A stretch of DNA of 36,200 nucleotides, from the NCBI GenBank assembly GCA_045579745.1, contig JAZNMQ010000044.1:1-36200 (forward strand), in the 5' to 3' direction. This DNA is from Flemingiibacterium sp045579745. GTDB taxonomy: Bacteria; Bacillota; Clostridia; Oscillospirales; CAG-272. Under the pieces are notes generated by a model. It was not told the DNA's origin and ran no database searches. It saw nothing but the letters and a program-made list of their open reading frames with translations. A program made the position numbers and the translations under genes. Below are positions 22,151 through 31,003 of this stretch, piece after piece (the stretch's first letter is position 1; the number at the start of each line of letters is the position of its first letter).

Positions 22151-24208
22151 TTATTTTTCGATTGTGTAACGGTAAAGTGCATAGCTGTGAGGCTTATCAA
22201 GCTCGAAGATAGCAGAGCCGTTTGCGTCAGTCTTGATTTCAGTCTGCTTTCCGTCGCCGAAGATGCTCTCAAGCTTAATTACAGCGTTTTCCGCACCGTT
22301 CAGCTTATACGAGAAGGAATCAGCCTCATTGATTTCGCGGATTATGAGAAGATAACCGCTGCCATCCTCTTTCTCGGAGCGGAATCCTGTCCACTGTGTT
22401 CCATCAGGCTCGTTGCCGATAGGCTGAACATAGCCCTCGAGGATATCCGCCTGAATCTTACGATATGTAGGAACAACCGAATGAAGCTCTGCGACAGCCT
22501 TTTCGTTGAGCGCGGTCAGCTCCATCCATGCGAGCGGATTTGCGAACATCGAAGCTGCAAATACATAGTTCATGCCGCAGTTTGCGGGAGAGAGCGGATC
22601 ATCTCCGTAAAGATGCTCGTTTCTGTAGGGATTGAGGAATTCTATCTGTAGGCGCTCGGTCGGAATATAGCGCGAAAGCATCCAAAGGTTGCGAAGCGAG
22701 AGGTGCGGCCAATAGTTCGGGAATGAACCGAAATTGTTGGTAAAGCGGTTCTCAAGGAAAATTGAGCCATACTGAACGCGTCCGAACAGACCGTTTCTTG
22801 TGCCTGCGGTGGTATCGAGATTAAAGAGCATTACGCCGTTGGTGTTCTCGATTACTCTGCGTACAAGCTTGCCGTAGTTTTCCTCACCAATCTTGTTTCT
22901 GAGTCCGACTCCGTCCATCTTGAACGCTTTGATGCCGTATTTCTTGTGAATATTAAGAAGATTGGTGCTGTCTTTTTCCCAGTTTGCGAAATTGTTAGAG
23001 GAGTCGGGTGAGAACCAAAGTCCGAGTCTGATGCCGTTTTCGTTGGCATACTTAACAATCGGCTCAAGTCCGTTAGGGAATCTCTCGAGATTTACCGTCC
23101 AGAATTCGGGGTCTGACTTATAGTAGCCTTGTCCCCAAGCAGCATTTTTAATCTTTTTTGCATTGACGGAGTTGCCGGTAGTACCTCTCTGCCAGCCGTC
23201 ATCGATCTGATAGAAGTCGATGCCGATTTCCTTTGCGCGCTTTAATTCGTTCATTATGAACTCCTCGCAAAGGCGACCGTCAGCGTTTCCGTCACCCCAG
23301 GTGTTTGCCATGATCTGCGAGTCACGTTCGGGAACGAAGCGTCTGAGTGCTCGCTGATATTTGTGAAGCTGTAAATAAGCATCCTCTTCGGATTTCTCCC
23401 AAAGCATTACAGCGCTTCCGTAGGTGCCAAGAGAGTCAACGCTCATGCACTCCTCGGGAGTAAAGCCCCAGCCGAGGCTGTACATATTGAGGCCTCTTAC
23501 GCAGAAATCTGCAGTCATTCCGCCTAGGTATGCAAACGGGGTCGGGCCTTCCTTTACAAAAAGAACGCCTTCCTTGGACATGGAATCCTGAACCTGAAGA
23601 ATGTTACCCTGCAAATCTCTTGTTTCGCGGGGAGTGGTGATGCCGTTTATTGAGGTAACGAGGTTGTCGTTATCATCTGTGCGATCGTAAAAGGACGAAA
23701 GTTTCCATCTGCTGTGCTTTGCTGCAAGAGGATAGAAATCGGTGAAATCGTCTATACGGCGCTGTCTTCTGTGCTGCTGTTCTTCCTCTTCCTCTGCAAT
23801 AACGGCGTTTTCCTTAGCCTTTGCGGTTAAAGCGGTACGCATCATGGGAAGATTCGGGTAAACAAGGTGAATCCAATCTACATAGAAGTTGTCAAACTCA
23901 AGCTTTACAACAACGCGCAGATGCTTTTCTGCAATACCGAGGTCATCGTCGGTTGAAGCTTCAATGCCGAGAACCTTCATAACGCCTTCTGTGATGCTTT
24001 TTTTATGGAAAGCATAATTGCCGTCAATGCCCTCGCTGTTGCGTACGGTGGTATACCATTCCGTGCCTGTTTTTTTGTTGAGCATGGAAACGGCAAGCGG
24101 ACGCTTGTCATTGAGCATGAATGTTCGCTCAATGCGGTCGTTGCCGATTGTCAGCTTATCGCCGTCGAGCGATACATAACAGTCCTTGAAATTTTCGTTA
24201 TAGTTCAT
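22151..24208 (-). CDS. alpha-galactosidase-like glycoside hydrolase, family GH36 type
   Basis: This 685-aa protein has an N-terminal beta-sandwich, a TIM-barrel core and a C-terminal beta domain, as in GH36 (clan GH-D). Visible motifs are YQIDDGWQ (333-340), GLWFSPDSS (396-404) and FKMDGVGL (429-436), whose Asp432 fits the nucleophile position. The usual acid/base region (SD in characterised enzymes) reads YGSIFLENR, so that residue is not obvious and specificity may differ. A Glu-run with EEEEEQQHRRQRR at about 139-151 is an unusual insertion. No signal peptide: it acts on imported sugars. GGAGG lies seven bases before the ATG. Strong promoter and terminator make it monocistronic. Confidence 0.8.
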   Translation of the reverse strand: MNYNENFKDCYVSLDGDKLTIGNDRIERTFMLNDKRPLAVSMLNKKTGTEWYTTVRNSEGIDGNYAFHKKSITEGVMKVLGIEASTDDDLGIAEKHLRVVVKLEFDNFYVDWIHLVYPNLPMMRTALTAKAKENAVIAEEEEEQQHRRQRRIDDFTDFYPLAAKHSRWKLSSFYDRTDDNDNLVTSINGITTPRETRDLQGNILQVQDSMSKEGVLFVKEGPTPFAYLGGMTADFCVRGLNMYSLGWGFTPEECMSVDSLGTYGSAVMLWEKSEEDAYLQLHKYQRALRRFVPERDSQIMANTWGDGNADGRLCEEFIMNELKRAKEIGIDFYQIDDGWQRGTTGNSVNAKKIKNAAWGQGYYKSDPEFWTVNLERFPNGLEPIVKYANENGIRLGLWFSPDSSNNFANWEKDSTNLLNIHKKYGIKAFKMDGVGLRNKIGEENYGKLVRRVIENTNGVMLFNLDTTAGTRNGLFGRVQYGSIFLENRFTNNFGSFPNYWPHLSLRNLWMLSRYIPTERLQIEFLNPYRNEHLYGDDPLSPANCGMNYVFAASMFANPLAWMELTALNEKAVAELHSVVPTYRKIQADILEGYVQPIGNEPDGTQWTGFRSEKEDGSGYLLIIREINEADSFSYKLNGAENAVIKLESIFGDGKQTEIKTDANGSAIFELDKPHSYALYRYTIEK

Positions 24209-24251
24209 TTTTCATCCTCCGAAAAATAAATTTTGGGCTTTTGCATTTGGT

Positions 24252-24264
24252 CGAAACATTTTCG
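24252..24264. promoter_or_regulatory. possible LacI-type operator
   Basis: CGAAA-CAT-TTTCG is a palindrome lying between the GH36 promoter (-10 at 24334-24339) and its start at 24208. CGAAA/TTTCG cores occur in LacI/GalR-family operators, so sugar control is plausible. No regulator gene is in view. Confidence 0.35.
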
Positions 24265-24333
24265 TCGAGCATACAATGTGCAGACTAAAAAATTAATAAA
24301 TTTCAGTTGCCTGACGAAATGATCTTTGTCACC

Positions 24334-24362
24334 ATTATACCAAGATTGGTTTTCTTTTTCAA
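24334..24362 (-). promoter_or_regulatory. near-consensus sigma-A promoter of the GH36-like gene
   Basis: On the minus strand TTGAAA (24357-24362) and a perfect TATAAT (24334-24339) are exactly 17 bp apart. About 120 nt of leader separate it from the ATG. Confidence 0.8.
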
Positions 24363-24453
24363 GCTTTTAACAAAATATTTGTGCATTTAACAATTTGTAC
24401 ACAAACTCCGGGTGAAAGATTTCGCCATATCTATAGATTTTTGAAGATGACTG

Positions 24454-24462
24454 TGTTATAAT
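24454..24462 (+). promoter_or_regulatory. extended -10 promoter of the U32-family gene
   Basis: TGT precedes a perfect TATAAT (24457-24462), 33 bases before the ATG at 24495. The -35 region at 24434-24439 (TAGATT) is poor. The 24209-24494 interval otherwise holds the divergent GH36 promoter and a possible operator. Confidence 0.6.
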
Positions 24463-24494
24463 GTAATTACTACCAAAATCGATTCAGGAGCTTT

Positions 24495-25778
24495 ATGACT
24501 ATGAATATAAATAAAAAACCGCCCGAGCTTCTCTCGCCTGCAGGCAATTTCGAGAAAATGAAAGCGGCGATACTTTATGGGTGCGACGCAGTCTATCTTG
24601 CGGGAGATGATTTCGGAATGCGGGCGGCGGCAGATAATTTTTCAATTGAAGAATTATTCGAGGCTGTTTCCTATGCGCATGAGCGAGGCGTCAGGGTGAA
24701 TCTTACGCTGAATACAATGCCTCATACCGACGAATATCCAAAGCTGACCACTTTTGTCAAGAGCATTAAGGATGCCGGTATTGACGCGATAATTGCTGCT
24801 GACCTCGGAGTAATGGCGCTTGTACGCGAGCATTTGCCGAATGCTGAGCTTCACGTTTCAACTCAGGCAAGCACTGTCAGCGCCGCCGCTTGCCGCGAAT
24901 GGCATCGCCTCGGAGCAAAGCGCGTTGTACTCGCACGAGAGCTTACTCTTGACGAGATAAAGGAAATACGCGCCAATACACCGAGCGAGCTCGAGCTTGA
25001 AGCGTTTATTCACGGCTCGATGTGTATCTCCTACAGCGGTCGTTGTCTGCTCTCACAGCATTTTGTCGGACGGGATGCTAACCGCGGTAAATGCGCTCAG
25101 CCGTGCAGATGGAATATGAGCTATGCGCCGTCTGTTATCACCGACGAGGGAGTAGCGGCCTTCGAGGTTTCGGAGGAGAAGCGTCCCGATAACCGCGTTC
25201 CCGTTATCGAAAACGAGCACGGAACGTTCTTCCTTTCATCAAAGGATACCTGCATGATTGAGCACATTCCCGAGCTGATGGAAAGCGGTATCGACAGCTT
25301 TAAGATCGAAGGACGAATGAAGAGCGAATATTATGCGGCAGTCGTAACAAACGTCTATAGAATGGCTATTGACAAATATTTGCAGGATCCGGAGCATTAC
25401 GAATACAATCCGGCATGGCTGCGTGAGCTTGAATCGGTCAGCCATCGCGAATACCACACGGGATACTATTTCGCAAAGCCGATGGAGGATGCGAACACCG
25501 CAAAGCAACCCGGATACATGAAGGAAAAAGCATATCTTTGCCGCGTGGTGGCATATGATGAAGCAACGGGTATGGCGACATTTGTTCAGCGCAATAAGGT
25601 GTTTGCCAATTCCGATGTTGAGATCATTACGCCGGGAAAGATCGGGCGTGCGCTTCATCTTGACAGCCTTTTTAACGAGTCGGGCAAGCAGATAGAGTCT
25701 GCTCCTCATCCGTATATGAGCTTTACCGCAAAAATGCCGTTCCCCGTAAAACCGGGAGATATCGTTCGCGCGGTTTGA
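24495..25778 (+). CDS. U32 family peptidase / tRNA hydroxylation protein type
   Basis: This 427-aa protein has the U32 signature: PELLSPAGNFE at 9-19, GCDAVYLAG at 30-38, STQASTVS and the conserved block EAFIHGSMCISYSGRCLLSQHF followed by GKCAQPCRW, rich in Cys. Members include collagenase-like proteins and TrhP, which takes part in 5-hydroxyuridine tRNA modification; the Cys pattern may bind an iron-sulfur cluster. AGGAG precedes the first ATG by only four bases; a second in-frame ATG at 24501 is equally possible. uppP follows after 26 bp. Confidence 0.9.
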   Translation: MTMNINKKPPELLSPAGNFEKMKAAILYGCDAVYLAGDDFGMRAAADNFSIEELFEAVSYAHERGVRVNLTLNTMPHTDEYPKLTTFVKSIKDAGIDAIIAADLGVMALVREHLPNAELHVSTQASTVSAAACREWHRLGAKRVVLARELTLDEIKEIRANTPSELELEAFIHGSMCISYSGRCLLSQHFVGRDANRGKCAQPCRWNMSYAPSVITDEGVAAFEVSEEKRPDNRVPVIENEHGTFFLSSKDTCMIEHIPELMESGIDSFKIEGRMKSEYYAAVVTNVYRMAIDKYLQDPEHYEYNPAWLRELESVSHREYHTGYYFAKPMEDANTAKQPGYMKEKAYLCRVVAYDEATGMATFVQRNKVFANSDVEIITPGKIGRALHLDSLFNESGKQIESAPHPYMSFTAKMPFPVKPGDIVRAV

Positions 25779-25807
25779 TATGTATAAATTGTGTGTAGGA
25801 GAATATG

Positions 25808-26671
25808 ATGGCATTTTTTATTGAACTGTTAAAGGCGTTTCTTTTCGGTATCGTTGAAGGCATAACCGAATGGCTGCCGATATCCTCGACGGGGCATTTG
25901 ATCCTACTTGAGGAGTTCGTCAAGTTTGATACGGTTTCGAGCGACTTTTTTGAAATGTTCGAGGTCGTTATTCAGCTCGGTGCGATTATTGCGGTCGCGG
26001 TAATATTTTGGCAGAAGATTCAGCCGTTTGCGTCCAGAAATGAGAACAAAAATAATGTTGTGCTTGGCTTCATAAAGCGTGACAAGCTTGACTTGTGGAT
26101 GAAGATACTCGCGGCGTGCATTCCTGCCGCTGTAGTCGGACTTGTTTTCGATGATATTATAAACGAGCTTTTCTACAATTCGCTCACAGTCGGAATAATG
26201 CTTATTCTTGTGGGAATCGCATTTATTGTGGTTGAGCGAAATAATAAAAGCAAATCGTTCGCGGTAACATCGCTCGACGGACTGACCTTCAAGAGGGCAA
26301 TAGGTATAGGCGTTTTCCAGCTTATTGCTGCAATCTTACCCGGAACCTCACGTTCCGGTGCGACAATTCTCGGAGGACTTATGCTCGGAGTTGACAGAAC
26401 GACATCCGCCGAGTTTACGTTTTTCCTCGGAATTCCGGTTATGTTCGGCGCGTCGCTTTTGAAGCTTGTAAAGTTTGGCTTTGACTTCACTTTTTCCGAA
26501 ACAGCCGTGCTTCTTGTCGGTATGCTGACAGCGTTTGCCGTATCGATGGTATGCATAAAATTCCTTATGAATTACATAAAGCGTCACGATTTTTGCGTGT
26601 TCGGAATCTATAGAATAATTCTGGGCGCAATTGTTATCGCATACTTCGCGTTTGGCAAGATTTTTGCATAA
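25808..26671 (+). CDS. uppP: undecaprenyl-diphosphatase UppP (BacA)
   Basis: This 287-aa integral membrane protein has the two BacA signatures EGITEWLPISSTGHL (near residues 18-32) and PGTSRSGAT (near 178-186). It dephosphorylates undecaprenyl diphosphate, recycling the lipid carrier for peptidoglycan and giving bacitracin tolerance. AGGAG is six bases before the ATG at 25808; an ATG at 25805 is too close. It lies 29 bp after the U32 gene, probably co-transcribed. No clear terminator follows in 26672-26770. Confidence 0.95.
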   Translation: MAFFIELLKAFLFGIVEGITEWLPISSTGHLILLEEFVKFDTVSSDFFEMFEVVIQLGAIIAVAVIFWQKIQPFASRNENKNNVVLGFIKRDKLDLWMKILAACIPAAVVGLVFDDIINELFYNSLTVGIMLILVGIAFIVVERNNKSKSFAVTSLDGLTFKRAIGIGVFQLIAAILPGTSRSGATILGGLMLGVDRTTSAEFTFFLGIPVMFGASLLKLVKFGFDFTFSETAVLLVGMLTAFAVSMVCIKFLMNYIKRHDFCVFGIYRIILGAIVIAYFAFGKIFA

Positions 26672-26770
26672 TTTTTCCGTTATTTTGCAATAATAATCCT
26701 CGCATGGGGAACAAAAAATTGTCGTTATACGAAAAAATTATTTATTTGACGATTATTTCACAAAATTCTG

Positions 26771-26799
26771 TTGATATAATTTATTGAATATGGTAAAAT
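26771..26799 (+). promoter_or_regulatory. promoter of the pgk-tpiA genes
   Basis: TTGATA (26771-26776) and TAAAAT (26794-26799) are 17 bp apart, and TGG precedes the -10 as an extended element. A leader of about 60 nt separates it from the ATG at 26863. TTGACG at 26756 has no -10 at proper distance. Confidence 0.65.
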
Positions 26800-26862
26800 A
26801 AACTCAGTTGTGCGGGCTGCGCACACTTGAAATTGGAAAAATTTTTCATGAGGTGAAAATCA

Positions 26863-28158
26863 ATGTATAACAAGAAATCAGTCGAAGACATCGAAGTTGC
26901 CGGCAAGAGAGTTCTTTGCCGCTGCGATTTCAACGTACCCGTTATTGATGGCGTTATCACCGACGACAAGCGTATTGTCGGAGCTTTGAAGACCATCAAT
27001 TATCTCGTTGAGCATGGTGCAAAGGTAATTCTCTGCTCTCACATGGGCAGACCTCACAATGTTCTTGATGAAACGCTTAAGCTTGACAAAAAAGAAAAGA
27101 AGAAGATCGAGGCTCTCCCTGCAGAGGAGCAGGAAGCAGCTACCGCTAAGGCTCTTGAAAAAGCTAAGGGCGATATCACAAAGCTTTCCCTCAAGATCGT
27201 TGCTGACGACCTTATCAAGAAGGGCATTAACGTAACTCTCGCAAAGGACGTTGTAGGTCCCGATGCTAAGGCTAAGGCTGCAGCTCTTAAGGACGGCGAG
27301 GTTCTTCTTCTCGAAAATGTACGCTTCCACGCTGCTGAAGAAAAGAACGATCCCGAGTTTGCTAAGGAAATGGCAAGCCTCGCTGACATCTATGTAAACG
27401 ATGCTTTCGGTACTGCTCACAGAGCTCATGCATCTACCGCAGGTGTTGCTGATTACCTCGATACTGCAGTATGCGGTTACCTCATTCAGAAGGAAATCGC
27501 TGTTATGGGCAAGGCTCTTGAGGATCCGGCTCGTCCGTTCGTTGCAATCCTCGGCGGTGCTAAGGTTTCCGATAAGATCGGTGTTATCAACAGCCTTCTT
27601 GAAAAGTGCGACACCATCATCATCGGCGGCGGTATGGCATACACCTTCTTCAAGGCTATGGGCTATCCTATCGGTACCTCCATCTGCGAGAATGACAAGC
27701 TTGACCTCGCTAAGGAAATCATGGCAAAGGCTAATGATAAGGGTGTAAATCTCCTTCTTCCCGTTGATAATATCATCGCTCGCGAGTACAAAGCTGATGC
27801 AGAATTTATGACCATTAACAGCGATTCCATTCCGGATGGCTGGATGGGTCTTGACATTGGTGTAAAGACTCAGGAGCTTTACTCCAAATCTCTCGTTGGC
27901 GCAGGCACCGTTATCTGGAACGGACCGATGGGCGTTTCCGAGTGGGAAAACTTCGCAGGCGGTACAATGGCTGTAGCTAAGGCTATCGCAGAATCCGGCT
28001 CTATCTCCATCATCGGCGGCGGTGATTCTGCTGCGGCTGTTGAAAATCTCGGCTATGCTGACAAGATGACTCATGTTTCCACAGGCGGCGGTGCATCGCT
28101 CGAATTCCTTGAGGGCCTTGAGCTTCCCGGCATTGCATGCCTTAACGAAAAGGAATAA
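26863..28158 (+). CDS. pgk: phosphoglycerate kinase
   Basis: This 431-aa enzyme transfers phosphate from 1,3-bisphosphoglycerate to ADP in glycolysis. Motifs include CDFNVP, SHMGRP, LLLENVRFH, NDAFGTAHRAHAS and GGGDSAAAV. Between GRP and AKDVVGP it has roughly 30 residues more than the usual bacterial enzyme, in a Lys/Glu-rich helical stretch (KLDKKEKKKIEA, EEQEAATAKALEKAK), which explains a length above the usual 390-400. GAGGTG precedes the ATG. Codon choice is strongly biased, as expected of an abundant enzyme. tpiA follows after 83 bp. Confidence 0.97.
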   Translation: MYNKKSVEDIEVAGKRVLCRCDFNVPVIDGVITDDKRIVGALKTINYLVEHGAKVILCSHMGRPHNVLDETLKLDKKEKKKIEALPAEEQEAATAKALEKAKGDITKLSLKIVADDLIKKGINVTLAKDVVGPDAKAKAAALKDGEVLLLENVRFHAAEEKNDPEFAKEMASLADIYVNDAFGTAHRAHASTAGVADYLDTAVCGYLIQKEIAVMGKALEDPARPFVAILGGAKVSDKIGVINSLLEKCDTIIIGGGMAYTFFKAMGYPIGTSICENDKLDLAKEIMAKANDKGVNLLLPVDNIIAREYKADAEFMTINSDSIPDGWMGLDIGVKTQELYSKSLVGAGTVIWNGPMGVSEWENFAGGTMAVAKAIAESGSISIIGGGDSAAAVENLGYADKMTHVSTGGGASLEFLEGLELPGIACLNEKE

Positions 28159-28177
28159 TTAATTAACGCATTTTTTC

Positions 28178-28210
28178 GCGGAAGGCGAAGGTTCTGCCTT
28201 CGCTTTCCGC
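28178..28210 (+). terminator. hairpin between pgk and tpiA
   Basis: A long GC-rich stem (about 28178-28191 with 28197-28210, one mismatch) with a short loop is followed by ATTATTTAATT. It may partially terminate or act as an mRNA-processing or stabilising element between the two glycolytic genes. No second promoter is evident after it. Confidence 0.55.
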
Positions 28211-28241
28211 ATTATTTAATTCTGAAAGGATATCTATAAAA

Positions 28242-29009
28242 ATGAACAAGGCAACAAGAAAGACAGTTATCGCAGGTAACTGGAAAATGAATATGACCCC
28301 CTCCCAGACTACCGCTTTTATCAAGGAGCTTGCTCCGATGGTAGCAGGCAAGGACGGATGCGACATCGTACTTTGCGTTCCGTATGTTGACATTTATCCC
28401 GCAGTTGAGGCGGCAAAGGGAACTAACATAAAGATCGGTGCGGAAAATGTTCACTTCGCCGCAAACGGTGCTTACACAGGTGAAATTTCTGCTGAAATGC
28501 TTACAGAGTGCGGTGCTGAATATGTTGTTATCGGTCACTCCGAGCGCCGTCAGTATTTCGGTGAAACAGATGTTACCGTAAATCAGAGAGTTACAGCCGC
28601 TCTTGCAGGCGGACTCAAGGTTATTCTTTGCGTTGGCGAGCTGCTTAACGAGCGTGAGCAGGGAATCACTGAGGAGATCGTTTCTCTCCAGACAAAGATC
28701 GCCCTTCTCGGAATCACCGAGGAACAGCTGAAGAATGTAATCATCGCTTACGAGCCTGTATGGGCTATCGGAACCGGCAAGACCGCAACTCCCGAGCAGG
28801 CTGATGAGGTTTGCGGAATTATTCGCGGCGTTATCGCAAAGCTTTATTCCGACAAGGCAGCTGAGGCTATCACCATTCAGTACGGCGGCTCCATGAATGC
28901 AAAGAATGCGGCAGAGCTTCTTGGCAAGGTTCATGTTGACGGAGGACTCATCGGCGGTGCTTCTCTTAAGACTGCTGATTTTACCGTTATCGTTGACGCG
29001 GCTCAGTAA
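28242..29009 (+). CDS. tpiA: triose-phosphate isomerase
   Basis: This 255-aa glycolytic enzyme interconverts dihydroxyacetone phosphate and glyceraldehyde 3-phosphate. It has GNWKMN (catalytic Lys), VIGHSERRQYF (catalytic His), YEPVWAIGTGKTAT (catalytic Glu) and YGGSMNAKNA near the C-terminus. Length and motif order are typical. AAAGGA lies before the ATG. It probably shares transcription with pgk, modulated by the hairpin at 28178-28210. Confidence 0.98.
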   Translation: MNKATRKTVIAGNWKMNMTPSQTTAFIKELAPMVAGKDGCDIVLCVPYVDIYPAVEAAKGTNIKIGAENVHFAANGAYTGEISAEMLTECGAEYVVIGHSERRQYFGETDVTVNQRVTAALAGGLKVILCVGELLNEREQGITEEIVSLQTKIALLGITEEQLKNVIIAYEPVWAIGTGKTATPEQADEVCGIIRGVIAKLYSDKAAEAITIQYGGSMNAKNAAELLGKVHVDGGLIGGASLKTADFTVIVDAAQ

Positions 29010-29028
29010 GATTAAGATAAATGATACG

Positions 29029-29057
29029 GAAAAGTTCCCTTGTATGGGGAACTTTTC
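29029..29057 (+). terminator. terminator hairpin after tpiA
   Basis: A perfect 11-bp stem (29029-29039 with 29047-29057) has a 7-nt loop; its 3' arm ends in CTTTTC. It lies 19 bases after the tpiA stop and 58 before mnmA. The T-rich part lies in the stem, so partial readthrough into mnmA is plausible. I see no clear mnmA promoter. Confidence 0.6.
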
Positions 29058-29114
29058 TGATATTGGCGTGCTTTGCAATGACAATACAGAAGGCATTTTT
29101 ATGAAGGAGAAACG

Positions 29115-30179
29115 ATGAAGAAAAAAATTCTTGTCGCAATGAGCGGCGGCGTTGATAGCTCGGTCGCGGCGTATTTGATCAAATCGCAGGGCTATGATGC
29201 GCTCGGTGTTACCTTAAAGCTGTATTCGGACGAGGGGGCAGGCAGTGAAGCTGCATGCTGCTTGTCCTCCGATATTGAGGATGCGAAAAACGTCGCAATG
29301 CGCCTTGGAATACCTCATCATGTTTTCAACTTCAGCGATAATTTCAAGGAAAGCGTTATAGACCGCTTCATAGCGACATATAAAGCGGGCGGGACTCCAA
29401 ATCCTTGCATCGACTGTAATCGGTATATAAAATGGAAACAGCTGCTGACTCGCGCGGATATAATGGGGTGCAGTCATATAGCGACAGGGCATTACGCGCG
29501 TACCGAGCGCGGAGCAAATGGAAGAACTCTCTTAAAACGCATGCCCGATTCGAACAAAGATCAGACCTATGTTTTGTGGACGCTTTCGCAGGAACAGCTT
29601 TCGCGAACGATATTTCCGCTCGGTACAATGAGCAAATCCGAGGTGCGTGAGATTGCCGAAGCCCAGAATTTCATTAACGCATCAAAGCCCGACAGTCAGG
29701 ATATATGCTTTGTTCCCGACGGTGATTACGCCGGATTTATTGAGAGATATACGGGCGAGGCGATTCCGCACGGACACTTTGTAGATACAAACGGCAAAAT
29801 TCTCGGGGAGCATAAAGGCATTATTCGCTATACCATCGGACAGCGCAAGGGACTTGGGTTATCGATGGGGCGACCGATTTTCGTATGCAAAATCAATCCC
29901 GATGAGAATACAGTAACACTCGGCGATGAACCTGAGCTCTTTTCGAATGAGCTGTATGCAGGCGATATCAACCTCATCGCGGTGGACAAAATCAGCTCTC
30001 CGTTAAGAGTAACGGCGAAGATTCGCTACAGCCATAAGGAAGCTAAGGCAACCGTTGTTCAAACTGCTGACAATGAGCTTCATGTTGAATTTGATGAGCC
30101 TCAGCGCGCAATGACCAGAGGACAATCTGTAGTGCTTTATTCAGACGAGGTTGTCATAGGCGGCGGCTTTATAAAATAG
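29115..30179 (+). CDS. mnmA: tRNA-specific 2-thiouridylase MnmA
   Basis: This 354-aa enzyme makes the 2-thio group of U34 in Lys, Glu and Gln tRNAs. It has the ATP-binding SGGVDSS loop (10-16), a catalytic Cys in NPCIDCN (Cys98) and its partner in SQDICFV (Cys198), then a C-terminal beta domain with TIGQRKGLG. GGAG precedes the ATG. No IscS-type desulfurase gene lies nearby. All key residues present. Confidence 0.96.
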   Translation: MKKKILVAMSGGVDSSVAAYLIKSQGYDALGVTLKLYSDEGAGSEAACCLSSDIEDAKNVAMRLGIPHHVFNFSDNFKESVIDRFIATYKAGGTPNPCIDCNRYIKWKQLLTRADIMGCSHIATGHYARTERGANGRTLLKRMPDSNKDQTYVLWTLSQEQLSRTIFPLGTMSKSEVREIAEAQNFINASKPDSQDICFVPDGDYAGFIERYTGEAIPHGHFVDTNGKILGEHKGIIRYTIGQRKGLGLSMGRPIFVCKINPDENTVTLGDEPELFSNELYAGDINLIAVDKISSPLRVTAKIRYSHKEAKATVVQTADNELHVEFDEPQRAMTRGQSVVLYSDEVVIGGGFIK

Positions 30180-30198
30180 TTGTAAATTTTTCAAAGAA

Positions 30199-30233
30199 AA
30201 AAGCCGACGCTATTGCAAAAATGCGCGGCTTTT
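30199..30233 (+). terminator. intrinsic terminator of mnmA
   Basis: The arms 30199-30210 and 30223-30233 pair except for one bulged A; AAAAGCCG pairs with CGGCTTTT. It lies 20 bases after the mnmA stop. The next promoter overlaps it. Confidence 0.65.
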
Positions 30234-30241
30234 GTTATAAT
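30213..30241 (+). promoter_or_regulatory. promoter nested in the mnmA terminator
   Basis: TTGCAA (30213-30218) lies in the terminator loop and a perfect TATAAT (30236-30241), preceded by TGT, directly follows the stem; spacing is 17 bp. It would drive the HAD gene at 30289. A second overlapping TATAAT occurs at 30241-30246. Confidence 0.65.
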
Positions 30242-30288
30242 ATAATGTAAACGTTTGCTTTGATGTGTAAGGGAGCTATGATAATTCA

Positions 30289-30942
30289 ATGGTGAAGCTT
30301 GTAATTTCCGATATGGACGGAACCTTGATCGATTCCGAGGGCGCGATTGCTCAGGCTATATGCGACGCACTTGTCGATTGGGGGATAAGCTGTACTCCCG
30401 TTGACCTTGTTCCATACACAGGCGTCGGAGATGATAACGCATTGGCAGGGCTTGCGAGGGAGCACGGAGTGTCATACACATATGATATGAATCTTCGCAC
30501 ATACGAGATCTACGGTCAGATGGCAAACGAGCGTGTCGTGGCTTTTCCTTGGTCGAATCGAATACTGAGGCATGTCAGAGAAAGCGGATTAATGCTTGCC
30601 GTTGCATCTGCTGCAGGGCGTATCAGAGTCATGCACAATCTTGGACGTCTTGGCTTTACAGAGGATTTTTTCGATGCGGTGATAACTGCAAACGATGTGA
30701 AAAAACAAAAGCCTGATCCGGAAATTTTCATCAGCGCAATTGAACGTGCCGGAGTTGAGCCCTCACAGACCTTGGTTCTTGAGGACACGGTTTCCGGTGT
30801 TAAGGCTGCAAAGGCAGCAGGTGCAAAATGCATCGCAGTTACCACGACATATTCTGCCGAGGAGCTAAAGCTGGCAGGCGCGGATCATGTAACAACAGAT
30901 TTTTCGGAATTTGAGGAGCTTCTTCTTAATTACCGAATGTAA
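30289..30942 (+). CDS. HAD-family phosphatase, beta-phosphoglucomutase-like
   Basis: This 217-aa protein has the four HAD motifs: DMDGT with nucleophile Asp8 and Asp10, ASAAGR (Ser/Thr motif II), KKQKPDPEIF (Lys motif III) and LEDTVSGVKAAKAAG (acidic motif IV). The C1-type helical cap and KPDPEIF place it in the phosphoglycolate phosphatase/beta-phosphoglucomutase subgroup. It probably dephosphorylates or isomerises a small sugar phosphate in the cytosol. The nearest GGAG is 14 bases before the ATG, longer than optimal; a GTG three bases on (MKLVISD) is possible. aspS follows after 61 bp. Confidence 0.88.
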   Translation: MVKLVISDMDGTLIDSEGAIAQAICDALVDWGISCTPVDLVPYTGVGDDNALAGLAREHGVSYTYDMNLRTYEIYGQMANERVVAFPWSNRILRHVRESGLMLAVASAAGRIRVMHNLGRLGFTEDFFDAVITANDVKKQKPDPEIFISAIERAGVEPSQTLVLEDTVSGVKAAKAAGAKCIAVTTTYSAEELKLAGADHVTTDFSEFEELLLNYRM

Positions 30943-31003
30943 ATACACAAAAATAGCGACTGACTGAAAGAGAATTATTTTACAACGAAAGTGATGATTT
31001 ATT

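Noticed and set aside
26878..28074. Long minus-strand frame (398 codons) opposite pgk
   Set aside because: It is exactly antisense to a highly expressed, strongly codon-biased gene; such bias opens the opposite frame. It has no ribosome binding site or recognisable domain.
28212..29096. Minus-strand frame opposite tpiA
   Set aside because: Antisense shadow of a conserved glycolytic gene; no ribosome binding site.
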